A DNA stretch of 64,000 nt from Sebastes aleutianus (lineage: Eukaryota; Chordata; Actinopteri; Perciformes; Sebastidae), in the NCBI GenBank assembly GCA_916700875.1, contig CAKAKS010000066.1, positions 8,215,743-8,279,742 of the forward strand, in the 5' to 3' direction. This document shows, piece by piece, positions 23,201-34,673 of the stretch. The notes below the pieces were generated by a model, which was given only the letters and a program-made list of their open reading frames with translations, was not told where the DNA came from and searched no databases. A program made the position numbers and the translations under genes. The first letter of the stretch is position 1. Each line of letters opens with the position of its first letter.

Positions 23201-25483
23201 TGTCTTCACCTGAGGTCGGACAGGCTGTCCTTCTCCTTCTGGATTTTATACAACTTAGCCTGCAAGTTCACGATGGCTCTGTCTAAACTGGATGTCTCTT
23301 GTTCAGGTTGATCATGTTTCTGTGTTTGAGAAGATTAAATAATACATTACATAGAGAAAGCATTACCAATTATGTAATTCAGACAGCATCAAACTAACAT
23401 GATTCATGGCTGAAATAAAATTATGAACCTTGTTGAGCTGCAAGTCAGACAGCTGTTGAAGACAGTCATCTATTGTATTTTCCAAAACCTCCTTTCCAGG
23501 AGAGCTGATATCCTCTTGGTTTAAACTATCCAGATCACAGACCGGGGGCTGAGTCACTGCCTGCCGGTGGGTTGAAAGAACACTGGAATCTTCAGGTGAG
23601 TCATCTGCCAAAAGAGCAAAGGAAGTTTAAAATACACACTGTATATGTTGTCAAAGTTAAGGGTTGGTGGAACATGCCTTTGTGCAGCAGATACATGTTG
23701 GGCTTTTGCTTATGTTGAATTATTTTTAAAATACTTTGCTTTCCAGTGTTTTTCCCCTACCCATCTGTATATCAAGTCTGTGATTCATATTTTAGATTAA
23801 CCTTCAGTTTTTCCACTTGGGGTGGATTTCAGTCATTATGTCATAATGTGGGTGTTGTGAAAAGTGAAATACTTATTTAATCTGTCTGGCTGCATTGACA
23901 CAAACAAAATGTTGCGTGACACTGCTCATACTCACAGACATTAAACCTGTGGTTGTGGCAGCTTCGTCCAGGTGAGCTGCGGTTGCCATATGTGCAGCCA
24001 AACCTCTCCAAGGTTATTTTAGTTGCATTTTCCACCTCTTCCTGAAGCCTCTGTGTTTCCTTGGTGCGCCTATCAAGCTCCTCACTGTATTAAAAAAAAG
24101 AGAAGAAATTAGGAGGGATGGAGAGTATAATTCATAGAGACATAGCACTGTGGAACAGCCTTCCTTTAAATGTCAAGTAGAAAAAACAAGCGGGACTTTT
24201 AGAGGTCAGGTCGGGGCTTACAGTATTAATGGAGTAAGGTGAAGGGTTATTAATGACATTTTATTTGAGCCATCACTTTGTTTTTGTGGTATTTACAGAA
24301 GTGTTGGTTAGATTGGACTCATGTGATTTGGTTTTATTGTGATACTATTGTTTATTATATATATTACATGTTTTGTCTCCCTTTTTTATAACTTGGGACT
24401 GTGTTATGTTGTCCCTTGGATTGCCTGTTTTGTAGATCCATATTTGAATCAAATCTAAATAAGTATTGAGCTAAAGCAGTGGCTGCTCATGAGTTGGGAG
24501 TTGAGCTGTCCTAGGTCTGTCCTGGGATGCCCCCTCGACACAGTGGAGGTGGTGGGAGAGAGGAGGATGATGGCTAAGCTGTCATCCATGATGGAGAATG
24601 ACTCCCACCCCACGCAGGAGACCATCTCAGCACAGGAGAGCTCCTTCAGTGACAGGCTGATCCACCCAAAGTGTGGGAAGGAGCGCTATGGCAGGTCCTT
24701 CCTTCCTGCAGCTGTCGGACTCCACCACCAGCACTGCTCCCAGTAGACCACTTACACACCAAAAAACTGACAATCACCTGATATTTTCAGGTGGAATTTC
24801 ATTTCATTCTCACTGTGCAATATCATTTCCACTTGTGCAATTTTGTTAATAGTCTGTTTATTGTCAATACTGTATACACTGCTCCTATTTTTATACTTCC
24901 TTCTATTTAAATGGTTCATATTTTGTTACACTTTGTTTAGCTCTTTTTTTTTACTGTGTTAGCTGATGCAGCTTGTTTTTTGCACTATCCCCTTTGCTGC
25001 TGTACACTGCACATTTCCCCACTGGGGGACTAATAAAGGAATATTTATCTTATCTTATCTTATCTTATCTTATCTTATCGTATCTTATCTTATCTTACTT
25101 GTTTTGTGTCTGTCTTCTTATAACTTTCGACTATGTTATGTTGTCCCTTGGATTGCCTGTTTTGTAGATGCATTTTTAAATCAAATCTAAATAAATATTG
25201 AGCTAAAGCAGTGGCTCTAAATTGGGAGTTGAGCTGAAATATCAGATGAGCAAATGAGCTGATTGCTAGAAGGCATTTTGGTATTGCATGAAGACTTTAA
25301 GATACCTCAATTCATCCAGTGTCAGGCTGTTAAATCTCAGCCGATGAGAGGCGTCATGTGTCTCTGTGAAGAAAGTTGAACAAGTGACTTTAAGAACTGA
25401 ACAATTCAATAACAGTAACGGAGTCTGCTTAGCAAGTTAGATAACAGAGATGTACCTATTGTTCCTGCTTGTTTATGAGCCAT
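14226..25483 (-). CDS. ccdc158: Coiled-coil protein, CCDC158-like (multi-exon)
   Basis: The start ATG is at 25483-25481. Exons joined by splice site and phase, in transcript order, are 25456-25483, 25306-25363, 23936-24084, 23429-23604, 23210-23319, 22825-23131, 22668-22726, 22129-22239, 21948-22029, 21600-21719, 20219-20413, 19887-20093, 19587-19755, 18769-18921, 18245-18357, 17745-17903 and 17323-17415, which give about 763 open codons. Further 3' pieces lie near 17060-17223, 15735-15870, 15062-15130 and 14634-14668, with a last exon ending KLIFYFEGSPDEE and TGA at 14226. The product is almost entirely heptad-rich coiled coil (for example ELQEEVKALRGQLEAAREE and QLEAILHK), with a Pro/Ser-rich tail. 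The family assignment rests on coiled-coil character, length (human about 1,100 residues) and the neighbours FAM47E and CCNG2. The molecular role is poorly known. Several 3' exon edges are uncertain. Confidence 0.75.
16361..16890. mobile_element. hAT-like remnant with nested hairpin MITE
   Basis: The left edge CAGTGGTTCTCAACC (near 16370) is a classic hAT-Charlie-type end. Near 16845-16880 GGGGTCCTTGACACAAAAAA GGTTTAG looks like the decayed opposite end. Inside, TTACACGGCT (16451-16460) and AGCCGTGTAA (16545-16554) are inverted, and GGGATAATGTA (16560-16570) pairs with TACATTATCCC (16671-16681). The block lies between two 3' exons of ccdc158 and carries no coding frame. Confidence 0.65.
21200..21430 (-). 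other. Open stretch in a ccdc158 intron, origin unknown
   Basis: A minus-strand frame reads LLVKQLKRLVGRVKEDWEAQ and continues VEALVRGWALLVEVFLTEA. It has no good splice acceptor, and the exons on both sides already join in phase without it. It may be a transposon-derived fragment. I do not recognise the family. Confidence 0.25.
24483..25100 (+). mobile_element. 5'-truncated LINE, ORF2 end and 3' tail (copy 1)
   Basis: The frame near 24550-24745 reads MMAKLSSMMENDSHPTQET and KERYGRSFLPAAVGLHHQH, then stops. This is the C terminus of a fish LINE ORF2. The 3' UTR ends CCCACTGGGGGACTAATAAA followed by a (TTATC)n tail at 25048-25095. Two other 3' copies with the same UTR lie at about 35213-35465 and 52857-53372. 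It sits in a ccdc158 intron, opposite to the gene. Confidence 0.8.
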
Positions 25484-25918
25484 TATTGTCAGAAAGCCGA
25501 ATAATCTGAGGATCGGAGGGCTGAAACCCCGATGACATCTCTGTTCATTACTAATCAAGCAATCAGTGTAGTTAACTGTTAGTTAAACAGCTAAGTTAAC
25601 GTTGGTTTCACCTCCTCGAAGCTAACATCAACAGCCAGTAAACTAACGTAAACTGTCGTTGAACGCAACGTTCCATCACCATGGAAACATCATCCGAGGC
25701 TAACTCCTAGCTAGCGATGCTATCACTCATTTTAGTGTATCTTGGCGCTGATAGTTAACCTAGTTAACATTGTTTGACTTGCTAAATTAGTCGGATATTT
25801 TGTTAAGCAAATGTGATATTGAAATTATAGCAAAAAGTAACGTTAGCGCCTACTCTTTTAAATAATCCGTCAACATCCGCTTTTACAGTTTGTTTATGAC
25901 GCAAGCACGCAATGTAAA

Positions 25919-26521
25919 TAGAGATGTGTCGGACACGAACGAGCCGGTTCAAAGAGCCGGCTCTTTTAAGTGAACGATACGAGTCGGCTCCTGTCCGAGA
26001 GACGTTTTTTTTTTTTATTATTATTAATTCAAGGCAGAATGATAGGACGATCTTCTCCGCGCCACGGGCATTCCATGTAGTGACTGTGACTTAATGTTGT
26101 GTTAATGATGTCTGTGCGACCAATCAGGTGATGACAGACAAGGATCATAATACCATCAAGCAGGGAGGGGCGGTGCGCTGACAGTCTACAGGTACAGAGC
26201 AGGAGGAAGAGGAGGAGAGAAAGAGAGACAGGAGTGCGGTGCGCGAATAGCAGACAAGATGAGTGACAGTCATAAACGAAGTAAATGTAAAATTATGGTA
26301 TTCTGGAAATGATAAGGTTTAGTATAGTTATATTGAATAATTTAAGTTATATATGTGCACACATACTAATCATAGGTCAAAACAGCGCTAAATTTGGCTG
26401 AATTATAAAAGGCAGAAGTGGTAAAATGAAGAACCGTTTTGGAGCCGAAAGAGCCGGCTCTTCTTGGTGAGCTGAGCCAAATGATCTGGCTCACTAAAAA
26501 GAGACGAAATTCCCATCACTA
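25919..26521. mobile_element. hAT-like MITE with AGAGCCGGCTCTT ends
   Basis: The left end begins TAGAGATGTGTCGG and continues with CGAGCCGGTTC and AAAGAGCCGGCTCTTT. The right end, read inverted, is TAGTGATGGGAATTTCGTC and then carries AAGAGCCGGCTCTTTCGG. This matches a short fish hAT family whose ends are TAG-GATGGG. No transposase frame is present. Inside are a poly-T tract near 26007 and a GA-rich stretch near 26205-26240. Instead of a clear 8-bp target duplication it is flanked by a direct repeat of about 29 bases. Confidence 0.7.
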
Positions 26522-26559
26522 TTTGTTATGACGCAAGCACGCAACGTAAAAAGGCGTTT

Positions 26560-26786
26560 TGCAGCGGTGCATGATGGTCATTGTAGTTTACGAGCAGGTC
26601 AACGGTTGTTTGTTTATTCAGGGCGGACCCTCTCTTCTCTTTTCAGCTGGACTCTAAAGGGTCTTGTTTTTTTAATATTTTCCGCCTATTTTCGTTATCA
26701 AAATGGAAACATGAAGAACTGAGAAGTGTAATAAGTTGCAGCGCTGTTAGTATCCTGCACGTCGGAGGTTTCTGGGCAGAAAAAAG
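26560..26786 (+). other. ccng2: Likely ccng2 5' non-coding exon
   Basis: The segment ends in GGGCAGAAAAAAG followed by GTAAAG, a good donor. It precedes an intron of about 550 bases whose acceptor (TTTTACAG) is one base before the ccng2 ATG. The transcription start cannot be fixed from sequence. Confidence 0.45.
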
Positions 26787-27342
26787 GTAAAGACGACGGT
26801 TTGTTGATTTAATGCTAGCAAGCTAACGGTAGCTAATTTAGCTAATATTGATGTTACTATAGGTTTGTGACGCCTTCAGCTGTTTTGTGCATTTATGGGT
26901 GTTGTTGTGTACACGAACTTATTATTATTTCAAGAGCCAAACAATGTATTAATTCAGCCTCTTCTGAGATGTGTAACAGTGACCCAGTTATTATGGTTGA
27001 CCTAGTTTCTGTTCTGCAGCAGATGTTTACATTGAGCTCAAACTAATGTCAATATTAACTTTGATTTTTTTGTGAGTGTTAATAAGTATGCCTCTACATA
27101 TTCTGCACACATTATTTCCATGCATTAGTTTATAATATTGTAACAACTGTCTATAAGATCAGGAATTAGTAGTTTTTGGGCGGTGGTGGGGGGATCTTCC
27201 ACTGACACCTGACACCCAGTAGGTGTGGTTTAGGAGACAACATTTATATGCCCTCCTCTCCTCACTCTAAATAGGGAAACAGTTGTTGTAGACTTTCTCT
27301 TGCACTGCAATGCAGAACCGTTGAAATATGTTGTTTTACAGG

Positions 27343-30300
27343 ATGAGGGATCTTCAAGCCATTGACAGCTTGCTCCTGAAAGAGCTGAAGTCATGTCGTT
27401 CAAAAGAGTACAACTTTCTTCCCAGAGAGACTGGCTTAAGGCTGATGGAGTCAGCTTCCACAGAGGTAACCCACTGACCCACTTTTGACATTTTTGTCTG
27501 TCTGTGCAGGCTTATGGGATTGCTAAAAATATATTCTGTTCCCAGCGATGTCTATCTAATGTATAGTGGTTTATTTTCAGAATCACAGTGGAGTGTCTGC
27601 GAAATGCAGAGACACCCGAGTGGAAGAACTGTGGGGCCTGACCAGTTTCTTTGGCTACAGCACTCAAACATTTGTTCAAGCTGTCAATTTGCTTGATAGA
27701 TTCCTCGCCATCATGAAGGTAGGAATTTAAGTATTTAAGTGTTGGTTCAAGTTTGCATATCACATTCCTATCACCAGTAAGAAGAAAACACGGCCTGACC
27801 TTGTTTGACCTTGAATCATGGGATGTTGACTCACATTTATCACTGTTGTGTCATGGTGTCAGGTCCAGCCCAAACACTTGCCCTGTATCGGAGTCTGCTG
27901 TCTTCACATCGCGGCGAAAATGGTCGAGGAAGAGAACAATGTCTCACCCACCCATGAACTCATTCGCATAAGCCAAAGCAAGTTCACTGTGTCAGACCTG
28001 TGTCGTATGGAGAAGATTATCTCAGAGAAGCTCAGTGTGGAGCCCGAGGCTGTGACGGCTTTTACCTTTCTACACCTCTACTACCCCGCCTTCACATTCC
28101 TGTCTGCTGGAAGGTAAACATTTTAATGCTGATGCATTGCTCCAGTTTGCATGGAGTTGGTCAAATAGATTCTGCTTTATGAGCTTTTGTTCTGGCGGAT
28201 CACATTAGGATTCCCTCTATATTTTAAGGGAGGAGATCCCAAGCATTGGGAGACTGGAAGCCCAGCTAAAAGCCTGCTTATGCCGGCTTGTTTTCTCTAA
28301 AGCAAAAGTAAGGATTGTTCTCAGGCGAGCAATTTCACAGCATAGCAGCGTTCACACTTTGAGTCTTATTAATATGCTATTTTTCTCCTCCACAGCCATC
28401 AGTGCTGGCACTGTCCCTCATTGCTCAGGAGTTTGAGGCCCTCCAGTCCGTCACCTTGTTGAAGATTGTACAGCAATTCCAAAGACACCTAAAGGTATAC
28501 AAATAGTAGGGCTGCAACAAGTGATTAGTTTCTCAATTAATCAATATTGTTTGCTCTATGAAATGTCTGCACATACTGAAAAATGGCCATCACAAGTTGT
28601 TAGAGACCATGGTAATGTCTCCAAATGGCTCGTTTTGTCCGACAGATAGTCTAAAACCGAAATATATACAGTTTACTGCCCTACAAGAATAGAAAATTAA
28701 ATAATATAATAAAAAACATGTAAGACAAACTTGAACTTGGAGTTTTTTTTTCTTTAAATTTGTTTAAAAAACGACTTAAACAATTAATTTATTATCAAAA
28801 TTGTGACCATTACATTTTTTTATAGTGCTTCCACGAGGCTCTTTATAGTATCTGATGACTTTTAATTCTCTGTTTCTCCGGACTTTTTCTCCCGCTATGA
28901 AACTATGAGAGATTCCATAATTCATTTTTTGTGTCACTATTTTAGCATCACCTTATGTTTTAACACATATTGAGCAGCATTCAAGTCTTTTATGTAGCTA
29001 ATATGCTAAAGTCTTTACTCAGATATCATCATTTCTCACATCTCTGCTTTGTATTATAAATACTTGTGTTGAAATTGTACAATGTGACATTTCAATGTCA
29101 CTGCCTGACCACGTGCACATATAGTATGTGGAAAACCACTTGTTGATGACAGCGTATTTTAAGACTATTTCTGTCTGCAGCCTCTCAGATGTTTCCTGTT
29201 TGTCTTCTTCACAGATCAGCGACAGCGAGCTCCTCCACTGGAAGGAACTTGTGGCCAAATGCATGACTGAATACTGCTCAAGTGAATGTAACAAACCAGA
29301 CAACAAAAAGCTTGTTTGGATCGTCTCCAGGAGAACGGCCCAGAACCTTCAGGCCAATCACTTCAGTGTGCCCGGCCTGCCAACCATTCCTGAGGGGAGC
29401 TGGGACGAGAGTGAGAGGTTAATAGTCCATTTTTTTCTATTTCCTTCATACTGCCCTTCTTCTGACTGAATAAACTGTGCTGTGATGGTGAGATATTGAC
29501 GAAAAGGTCATTCCTGAATGCCAACGGACAAATTTTGAAGTCCTCAAATTCATGACTCAGAACAATCACAGCTGCTAACAGTAATTAAAAAAATGAAGTT
29601 TCCTTTTAAAGTTGAACTGGACCCATAAATGGTGAAATGGGTACTGGAGAAGACAGTCTTGCCAACCCAAAAGCCTTATTTGCCACAGTGTAATATATCA
29701 CTGTTGCCTTATTACCTTAATTGATATCACTCTGAACTAGGGCTGCAACCAAGCGGCAACCTCCGGTGCTGAGAAATTAAGCCAATGCTGAAGTGCCAAA
29801 AACTGCAGTTCTTTGAATGGCCACTTGAGAGTCCAAGAGGGAGTCAATCCATATAGACCCTCATGTTAAAATGCCCAACTTTACAGCAGAAATAAACATG
29901 TTTACCCCTGGTACAAAAAACAGGTCTGTCTGCTCTGCTGCCTCAACAAGGCCGCCTCAGCTCCACCGGCGATCCACCTCTTTTCCCATTTTATGATTAG
30001 CCATGAGTTAGGCTGTTAAAATCGTCTTTGAGCTTTACAACGGCTCTTCACAAACCTATGGTCGACATCACGGAGACTATGTCCATATTTTATACAGCCT
30101 ATGGCCGCAACTAGCAATTACTTTCTTCATTGATAAATCTAATATTCTTTTGATCAAATGTCTATAAAATGTCAGAAAATAGTGCAGACTGTCCATCACA
30201 GTTTCCCAGAACCCAAGTTGACGTCAGATTCGGTTAATGATACAAAACACCAAAAAAACAGTAATTCTCACGTCACAGAAGCTGGAACCAGTCAATGTTT

Positions 30301-31125
30301 GATTTTTTGGCTTGATATATGACTATTAATATAACAGTTAATTAATTATCAGAATTGTTGCAGATTAAAGGGGCATTCCAGCACTTCCATGAAGTTGTGG
30401 GACTCCCCAAGAGATAGACTTTCTTTTTTTTAATGGTCAAATTGAAACGGCAGAGGCTGAGACACCCTGACTATAACTGCAATGATATATCGAATAGTTG
30501 TCAACTATTACATTAATCGCCAAATATTTTGATTATCGATTCATCTGTCTGAGTAGTTTTTTGTTGTTTTGTTCTAGCTTCTTAAATGTGAATATTTTCT
30601 GGTTTCTTTACTCCTCTATGACAGTAAACTGAATATTTTTGAGTTGTGGACAAAACAAGACATTTGAGGACGTCATCTCTGGCTTTGGGCCCAAACCCTG
30701 ACCCTGAGTCAAGCTCCAAAAATGCTGCTTTCAATGCATCTCAATAGCATCTTTTCATTAGAGCCTCCCTGTCAATAGCCAAATCTTTTAAATTCCACAC
30801 TTCCTGTTTGTAACAAAGGCTTTCTGTTTTTGATAATGTGTCTCCAAGCCAAAGCAGAGAAAACACAAGGGTTATTTTCTCAGGGATCATAAAACACCTC
30901 CAGAACTACAGACAGACATTATACAACCGTTCACTCATTTATTAATCAGATAATAGATTCAGCTCTCCCTTTAATCACTGAGTATTTATTAATGGCCTCC
31001 TCTTGTCTTGTAGCGAGGACTCCTGTGAGGATATGAGCTGTGGAGAAGACAGCCCCTGCGGCTCGCCAGGAAGCGACGGCGAAGGAGCCTTCTTCCCATC
31101 CGCCTTTCTCAACCGCAAAAAGTGA
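27343..31125 (+). CDS. ccng2: Cyclin G2
   Basis: Seven coding exons join cleanly: 27343-27465, 27581-27718, 27863-28113, 28229-28307, 28396-28494, 29215-29417 and 31014-31125, giving 334 residues (human about 344). The start MRDLQAIDSLLLKELKSC follows directly after a splice acceptor. The cyclin box covers about residues 50-190, with RDTRVEELWGLTSFFGYST, LLDRFLAIMKVQPKHLPCIG and CCLHIAAKMVEEE. The C-terminal exon is acidic and Ser/Gly-rich and ends AFLNRKK. Cyclin G2 is an atypical cyclin that restrains cell cycle progression, binds PP2A B' subunits and is induced by FoxO; this is family knowledge. Introns contain several dispersed repeats; the last intron is about 1.6 kb. The gene is divergent from ccdc158. 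Confidence 0.96.
28505..28820. repeat. Dispersed GGGCTGCAAC...TAATTAATC repeat
   Basis: The block starts AGTAGGGCTGCAACAAGTGATTAG and contains the words typical of a widespread fish repeat: TTTTGTCCGACAGATAG, AACCGAAATATATACAG and, further on, AACGACTTAAACAATTAATT. Related blocks occur at 14690-14990, 22540-22650, 30120-30360, 30465-30690, 37560-37880 and 58190-58505, in both directions. No coding sequence. Confidence 0.65.
29742..30111. mobile_element. SINE/MITE-like insertion inside a TGCAAC repeat
   Basis: The inserted piece (29750-30103) begins CAAGCGGCAACCTCCGGTGC and ends TTTATACAGCCTATG. It interrupts an older repeat of the GGGCTGCAACTAGCAATTA type. GCTGCAAC at 29742-29749 and GCCGCAAC at 30104-30111 look like an 8-base target duplication with one change. 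The inserted family is common in percomorphs, but I cannot name it. Confidence 0.6.
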
Positions 31126-31875
31126 CGAGTCCTCATTGTGCAGTAGCGACGGATGTGTATTTGTCATCTGAATTGTAACTGATTTTAAGGTGGTCCCCAT
31201 GTTTCTGAGCAAACCTGCATTTCACTTGTCGTACCACCTTAGGTACGACAAGTGACAGGTTTCAATCATTAAGTGCCTGTGTTGATTCAGTTTACTGTCT
31301 GTTTCTTTTAATGTTTAAAAATAATACATATCGTATAAATGCAAAATGGAAAATTGCAATATCTCGGCAGCTTGATGGTAACGCGTCTGAATGTCTTTTT
31401 TCCTAAGATGTTCTCTTTGTGATTGTTTGTGTCCGAGCTCGGCACATTCCAGGAAAACCCGTGAAGCACAACGGAGAACTTGTGTCAGTCATGAGATACA
31501 CTCACGGTTGAATACCAGCTAACACACTAGCACATCCTCCATCTTTTTTTAAACCCGTTTTTATACTCAATAATACCATCCATATATACAGTATTCTGCA
31601 AGCGTATGTTAGTACACCATCCTAATGTGACATATAGGACAATTTAGTGTGAAAATACCAGACTGTATATGCATGGATATGTTGACATATGTGATTATGA
31701 ATGGATGTTGTTCATGTTTACCAAAATAAGCTAAAAAATGTTTAAAAAAATGTATATAACATGTAAAAAATGACGGAAAAATCTTTATGTTTTGTGAATG
31801 ATACATAATGTGTTGTATTTGGATATAATGTGGAATATGTTGGAAGGGTCAGAAATAATCCTTCCAAATAAAAAA
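31126..31875 (+). other. ccng2: ccng2 3' UTR, including a hairpin
   Basis: After TGA the sequence runs AT-rich to an AATAAA at about 31866-31872, which would end the transcript. A hairpin is at 31211-31262: CACTTGTCGTACC (31223-31235) pairs perfectly with GGTACGACAAGTG (31242-31254) around a 6-base loop. A further AAACCTG/CAGGTTT step pairs outside a small asymmetric bulge. Confidence 0.6.
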
Positions 31876-31989
31876 AAACAACTTTTTATTCATTTGTTTT
31901 TTTCTGTTTCAATTCACTTGTATTTTGAATTGTACACTACTGGTGAACTGGGGCGTTGCCTAAAGTTATCATATATTTCACCCTCCATA

Positions 31990-32160
31990 CGCACCAGTAC
32001 TTACTTGAGCGTTTGCAGTCAGGGACCTGAGGCTCTGGAACGATCTGCCCGAGGAAATCAGGTCAGCTGAGTCAGTAAACTCTTTTAAATCCCTTCTTAA
32101 AACATACCTTTATCGGAGAGCCTTTCCTGATTTTATTTGAGTTTTAATTTCTTTGAACTG
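31990..32160 (+). pseudogene. L2-like LINE C-terminal fragment
   Basis: One frame reads RDLRLWNDLPEEIRSAES followed by VNSFKSLLKTYLYRRAFPDF, then a stop. This is the usual C terminus of an L2-like ORF2 in fish (the LWNSLP...F-S-LKT-LFR pattern). Nothing upstream belongs to it, so it is a short 5'-truncated copy. Confidence 0.8.
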
Positions 32161-32179
32161 TCCTTTATTTCTTTTAAAT

Positions 32180-34080
32180 AATGTTTTAATTTAATAAACA
32201 CAGGTCAAGAAGAGTATTGTCATTGGTTACCTACCGAGACTAGCCTGAAACACTGACTTATATAATATTAATAATAACTTGTTTTATATTATTATAATAC
32301 TTTGTTACAAGCATTAAAAATGTAATTTAAGTAAAAGTACAAAAGTATCAGCATCAAAAGTAAAAGTACTCACCGTGCACAATGACCCATTTCAGAATAA
32401 CATAATTTATTTACTTACTTTACTTAAATGTTGCAGCTATTGATAAAGTCTTATCTTTTTTTTTTATTATTATTATATTTGCTGTTTAAGCTGATTCTGC
32501 AAAGTAACCAATAACTTAAGTTATCAAATAAATGTAGTGGAGTAAAAAGTACAATATTTCCTCTAAAATGTACATGGAAATACTCAAGTAAAGTACCTCA
32601 AATTCACTCAAAATCAGTGGTGACAGAAGTACTCAGATCTTCTACTTTAGTAAAAGTAGCAATACCAAAGAGTAGAAGTACTTAAGTAAAAGACCTGCAT
32701 TCAAGATTTTACTTAAGTAAAAGTCCAAAAGTATTGGCTACAAAATTTACTTACATTACAAAAATTAAAAGTACTCACCATGCAGAATAGCCCATTTCAG
32801 AATAATATATATATATATTATATTATTGAATTATACTTATTAATGCATTCACACGTGTATTACTTGCAGCTGGTAAAGTTGGACCTATCATGAATTATTT
32901 TAAACTTTACCACTGCTCCTCCCCGGGAATCATTAGGTCTTAGAAGATGTTGTATTGCATGTGCATATTGTATATTATAAATTGTATATTATAAATAATA
33001 ATATGCGCTTATAACAAAATATAACAAATAGTCAATATGATTATGTTATATATGTAAGTAATGAATTGGTATTGTGATTCGGTTATATTATAAGTAATGA
33101 ATTGGTATTCTGGATTAATAACAAATTTATATTTTGATAAGGATAATTATATTAGTAATTAATTTATATTTCTGTATGACACAGATTAAAGGTAATAATT
33201 ATAGTTACAATAATTATAAATAATAATAATTATAGTCAGACAAATTTAGGAAAATTTAATTAGAGTATATGTATGGCTCAATAAGGAAGCTGGTTAATTA
33301 TTAATGAATGACTTATGGAGAAGGGGTGGTATTAAATAAATTTGTACTTCTTCTCACTCCTTTTTGAATATGTAAATCAAGGCATCAACAGTTTATTTTT
33401 CTTATGCTTTTCATTGTATGTAAATACTACTTCTTTCTAACTGTCCACTTGTTGGTGTGATCATTCTCTTTTTATTTTAAATTTTTTTTGTATTCTACAT
33501 GTTCGAAATAAATTTTGAAATTAAATGAATGATTCTCATGAAATTATCACATAAATCAGACTTCAATATAATCTCTCTTATTAACGTTTTCTTATCATAT
33601 ATATCTGACACCTCTGTTTTGTATTATGTTTTCATATTTTAGATAATGTAGGCTACTGTTTAGTCTTGTGTGATCAAATCTTAACCTGGAAATTATTGTC
33701 TTTCTCCTGCTTGTAGCTATATACTTTTTATTTCCCCAACTTTAAAACTATAAAACCATTGTCCTGTTCTCTCTTCAAGCAAGGACAGGTGGTAAAAGCA
33801 ATCCTTCAACATATGATTGATTAAACTTTCTTCTCTTTTTCTTTATTTTTTATTTTATTTTTTTTTGGTATTCTGAATGTTCGAAATTAATTTAGAAATG
33901 AATGAAAATGAATGATTCTGCGAAGTAACTAAAGTTATCAAATAAATATAGTGGAGTAAAAAAGTGCAATATTTGCCTCTGAAATGTAGTGGAGTATAAA
34001 GTATCACATGGAAATACTCAAGTAAATTACAAGTGTGGGAAATTTACTTGAGTAAAAAGATCAGATTTGAAATTAAAGGG
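32180..34080. repeat. Intergenic AT-rich DNA with AGTAAAAGTAC repeats and LINE-like tails
   Basis: No gene was seen. Tandem pieces of the AAAGTACTCAAGTAAAGTACC family occupy about 32310-32640 and 32620-32790, with another at 33930-34070. The LINE-like 3' tail shared with window positions 1-215 is at 33350-33535, and a shorter related end is at 33830-33900. A TATA-rich microsatellite-like stretch is at 32808-32830. Confidence 0.65.
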
Positions 34081-34193
34081 CACAATAAAGGATGTAACTG
34101 TGTGATTTGTTCCTCCCCCCATCTCTCTATTTCTATCCCATTCAGTTTATTATTGGACAAGCTTTCCTTTATGCTGCAGAGGAGCCTGCTGGT

Positions 34194-34194
34194 T

Positions 34195-34245
<51 letters not shown>

Positions 34246-34285
34246 GGGGTGGAGGAAGAGGAGGAGGAGGAGGAGGAGGAGGTGG
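34194..34285. repeat. (GT)n and (GGA)n microsatellites upstream of st8sia3
   Basis: About 21 GT units run from 34196 to 34236, followed by a GAGA stretch and a GGA/GGAGGA tract at about 34250-34282. These lie 400-480 bases upstream of the st8sia3 ATG, in the promoter or 5' leader. Confidence 0.9.
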
Positions 34286-34399
34286 TGATGCTACTGGTGG
34301 TGCTGGTTGTCTTTTATCGAGCTGGATATGTTGACACGCATTTCTTCTGCTCCATCTCCATGATTAAACCGGCCGCCTGGAGGAGGAGAGTCACAGCAG

Positions 34400-34673
34400 A
34401 GTGTGGAGCAGCAGCAGCAGCAGAGGAAGAGGAGGAAGAAGAAGAGGAGGGAAACAGTCAGGAGGAATGAGAGCGACATCATCTTCACCATGCATCCGAC
34501 TAGCACCACCAGCCGTCCATTTTCTCCCATCATATGAGCCCATGAGCCTCCAGTGTGTCTGTATGCTGCAGACAGGCAGAGAGAGAGCAGAGCCGGCCAT
34601 GACAACATCATAGGCCAACGCCTCGCAGCAGCAGCAGCAGCAGCTACATACAGGGAATGAAAACGCTCCCAAG
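34400..34673 (+). promoter_or_regulatory. st8sia3: st8sia3 5' leader with CAG repeats and an overlapping upstream ATG
   Basis: GC-rich leader with (AGC)n near 34407-34424, GAAGAGGAG tracts to 34450 and a second CAG run at 34626-34643. An ATG at 34657 opens a 60-codon frame that overlaps the main start at 34674 in a different frame. The main start has a better context (AAGATGG). The leader limits are not determined. Confidence 0.5.

Larger units (their letters stand above)
25484..26790. promoter_or_regulatory. Head-to-head promoter region of ccdc158 and ccng2
   Basis: The ccdc158 start codon (minus, 25483) and the likely ccng2 first non-coding exon (plus, ending at AAAAAAG/gtaaag near 26786) point away from each other across about 1.1 kb. 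The block holds a repeated segment with the CRE-like word TGACGCAAGCACGCAA at 25897-25912 and again at 26529-26544. A MITE lies between the two copies. No TATA box is obvious. Shared regulation of the two genes is an inference. Confidence 0.55.

Noticed and set aside
25889..26550. 29-base direct repeat as the target duplication of the MITE
   Set aside because: hAT elements duplicate 8 bases; the length does not fit, so it is reported as an unexplained repeat instead.
26528..26722. 64-codon plus-strand frame before ccng2
   Set aside because: It lies in the promoter and non-coding first exon and resembles no cyclin N terminus; the ccng2 ATG at 27343 is right after an acceptor.
29128..29469. 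Separate 113-codon gene starting in a ccng2 intron
   Set aside because: It is ccng2 exon 6 read with intron sequence at both sides; splice sites define the exon as 29215-29417.
34249..34470. Glu-rich small protein frames upstream of st8sia3
   Set aside because: They translate GAG/GAA microsatellites in the 5' leader and have no independent support.
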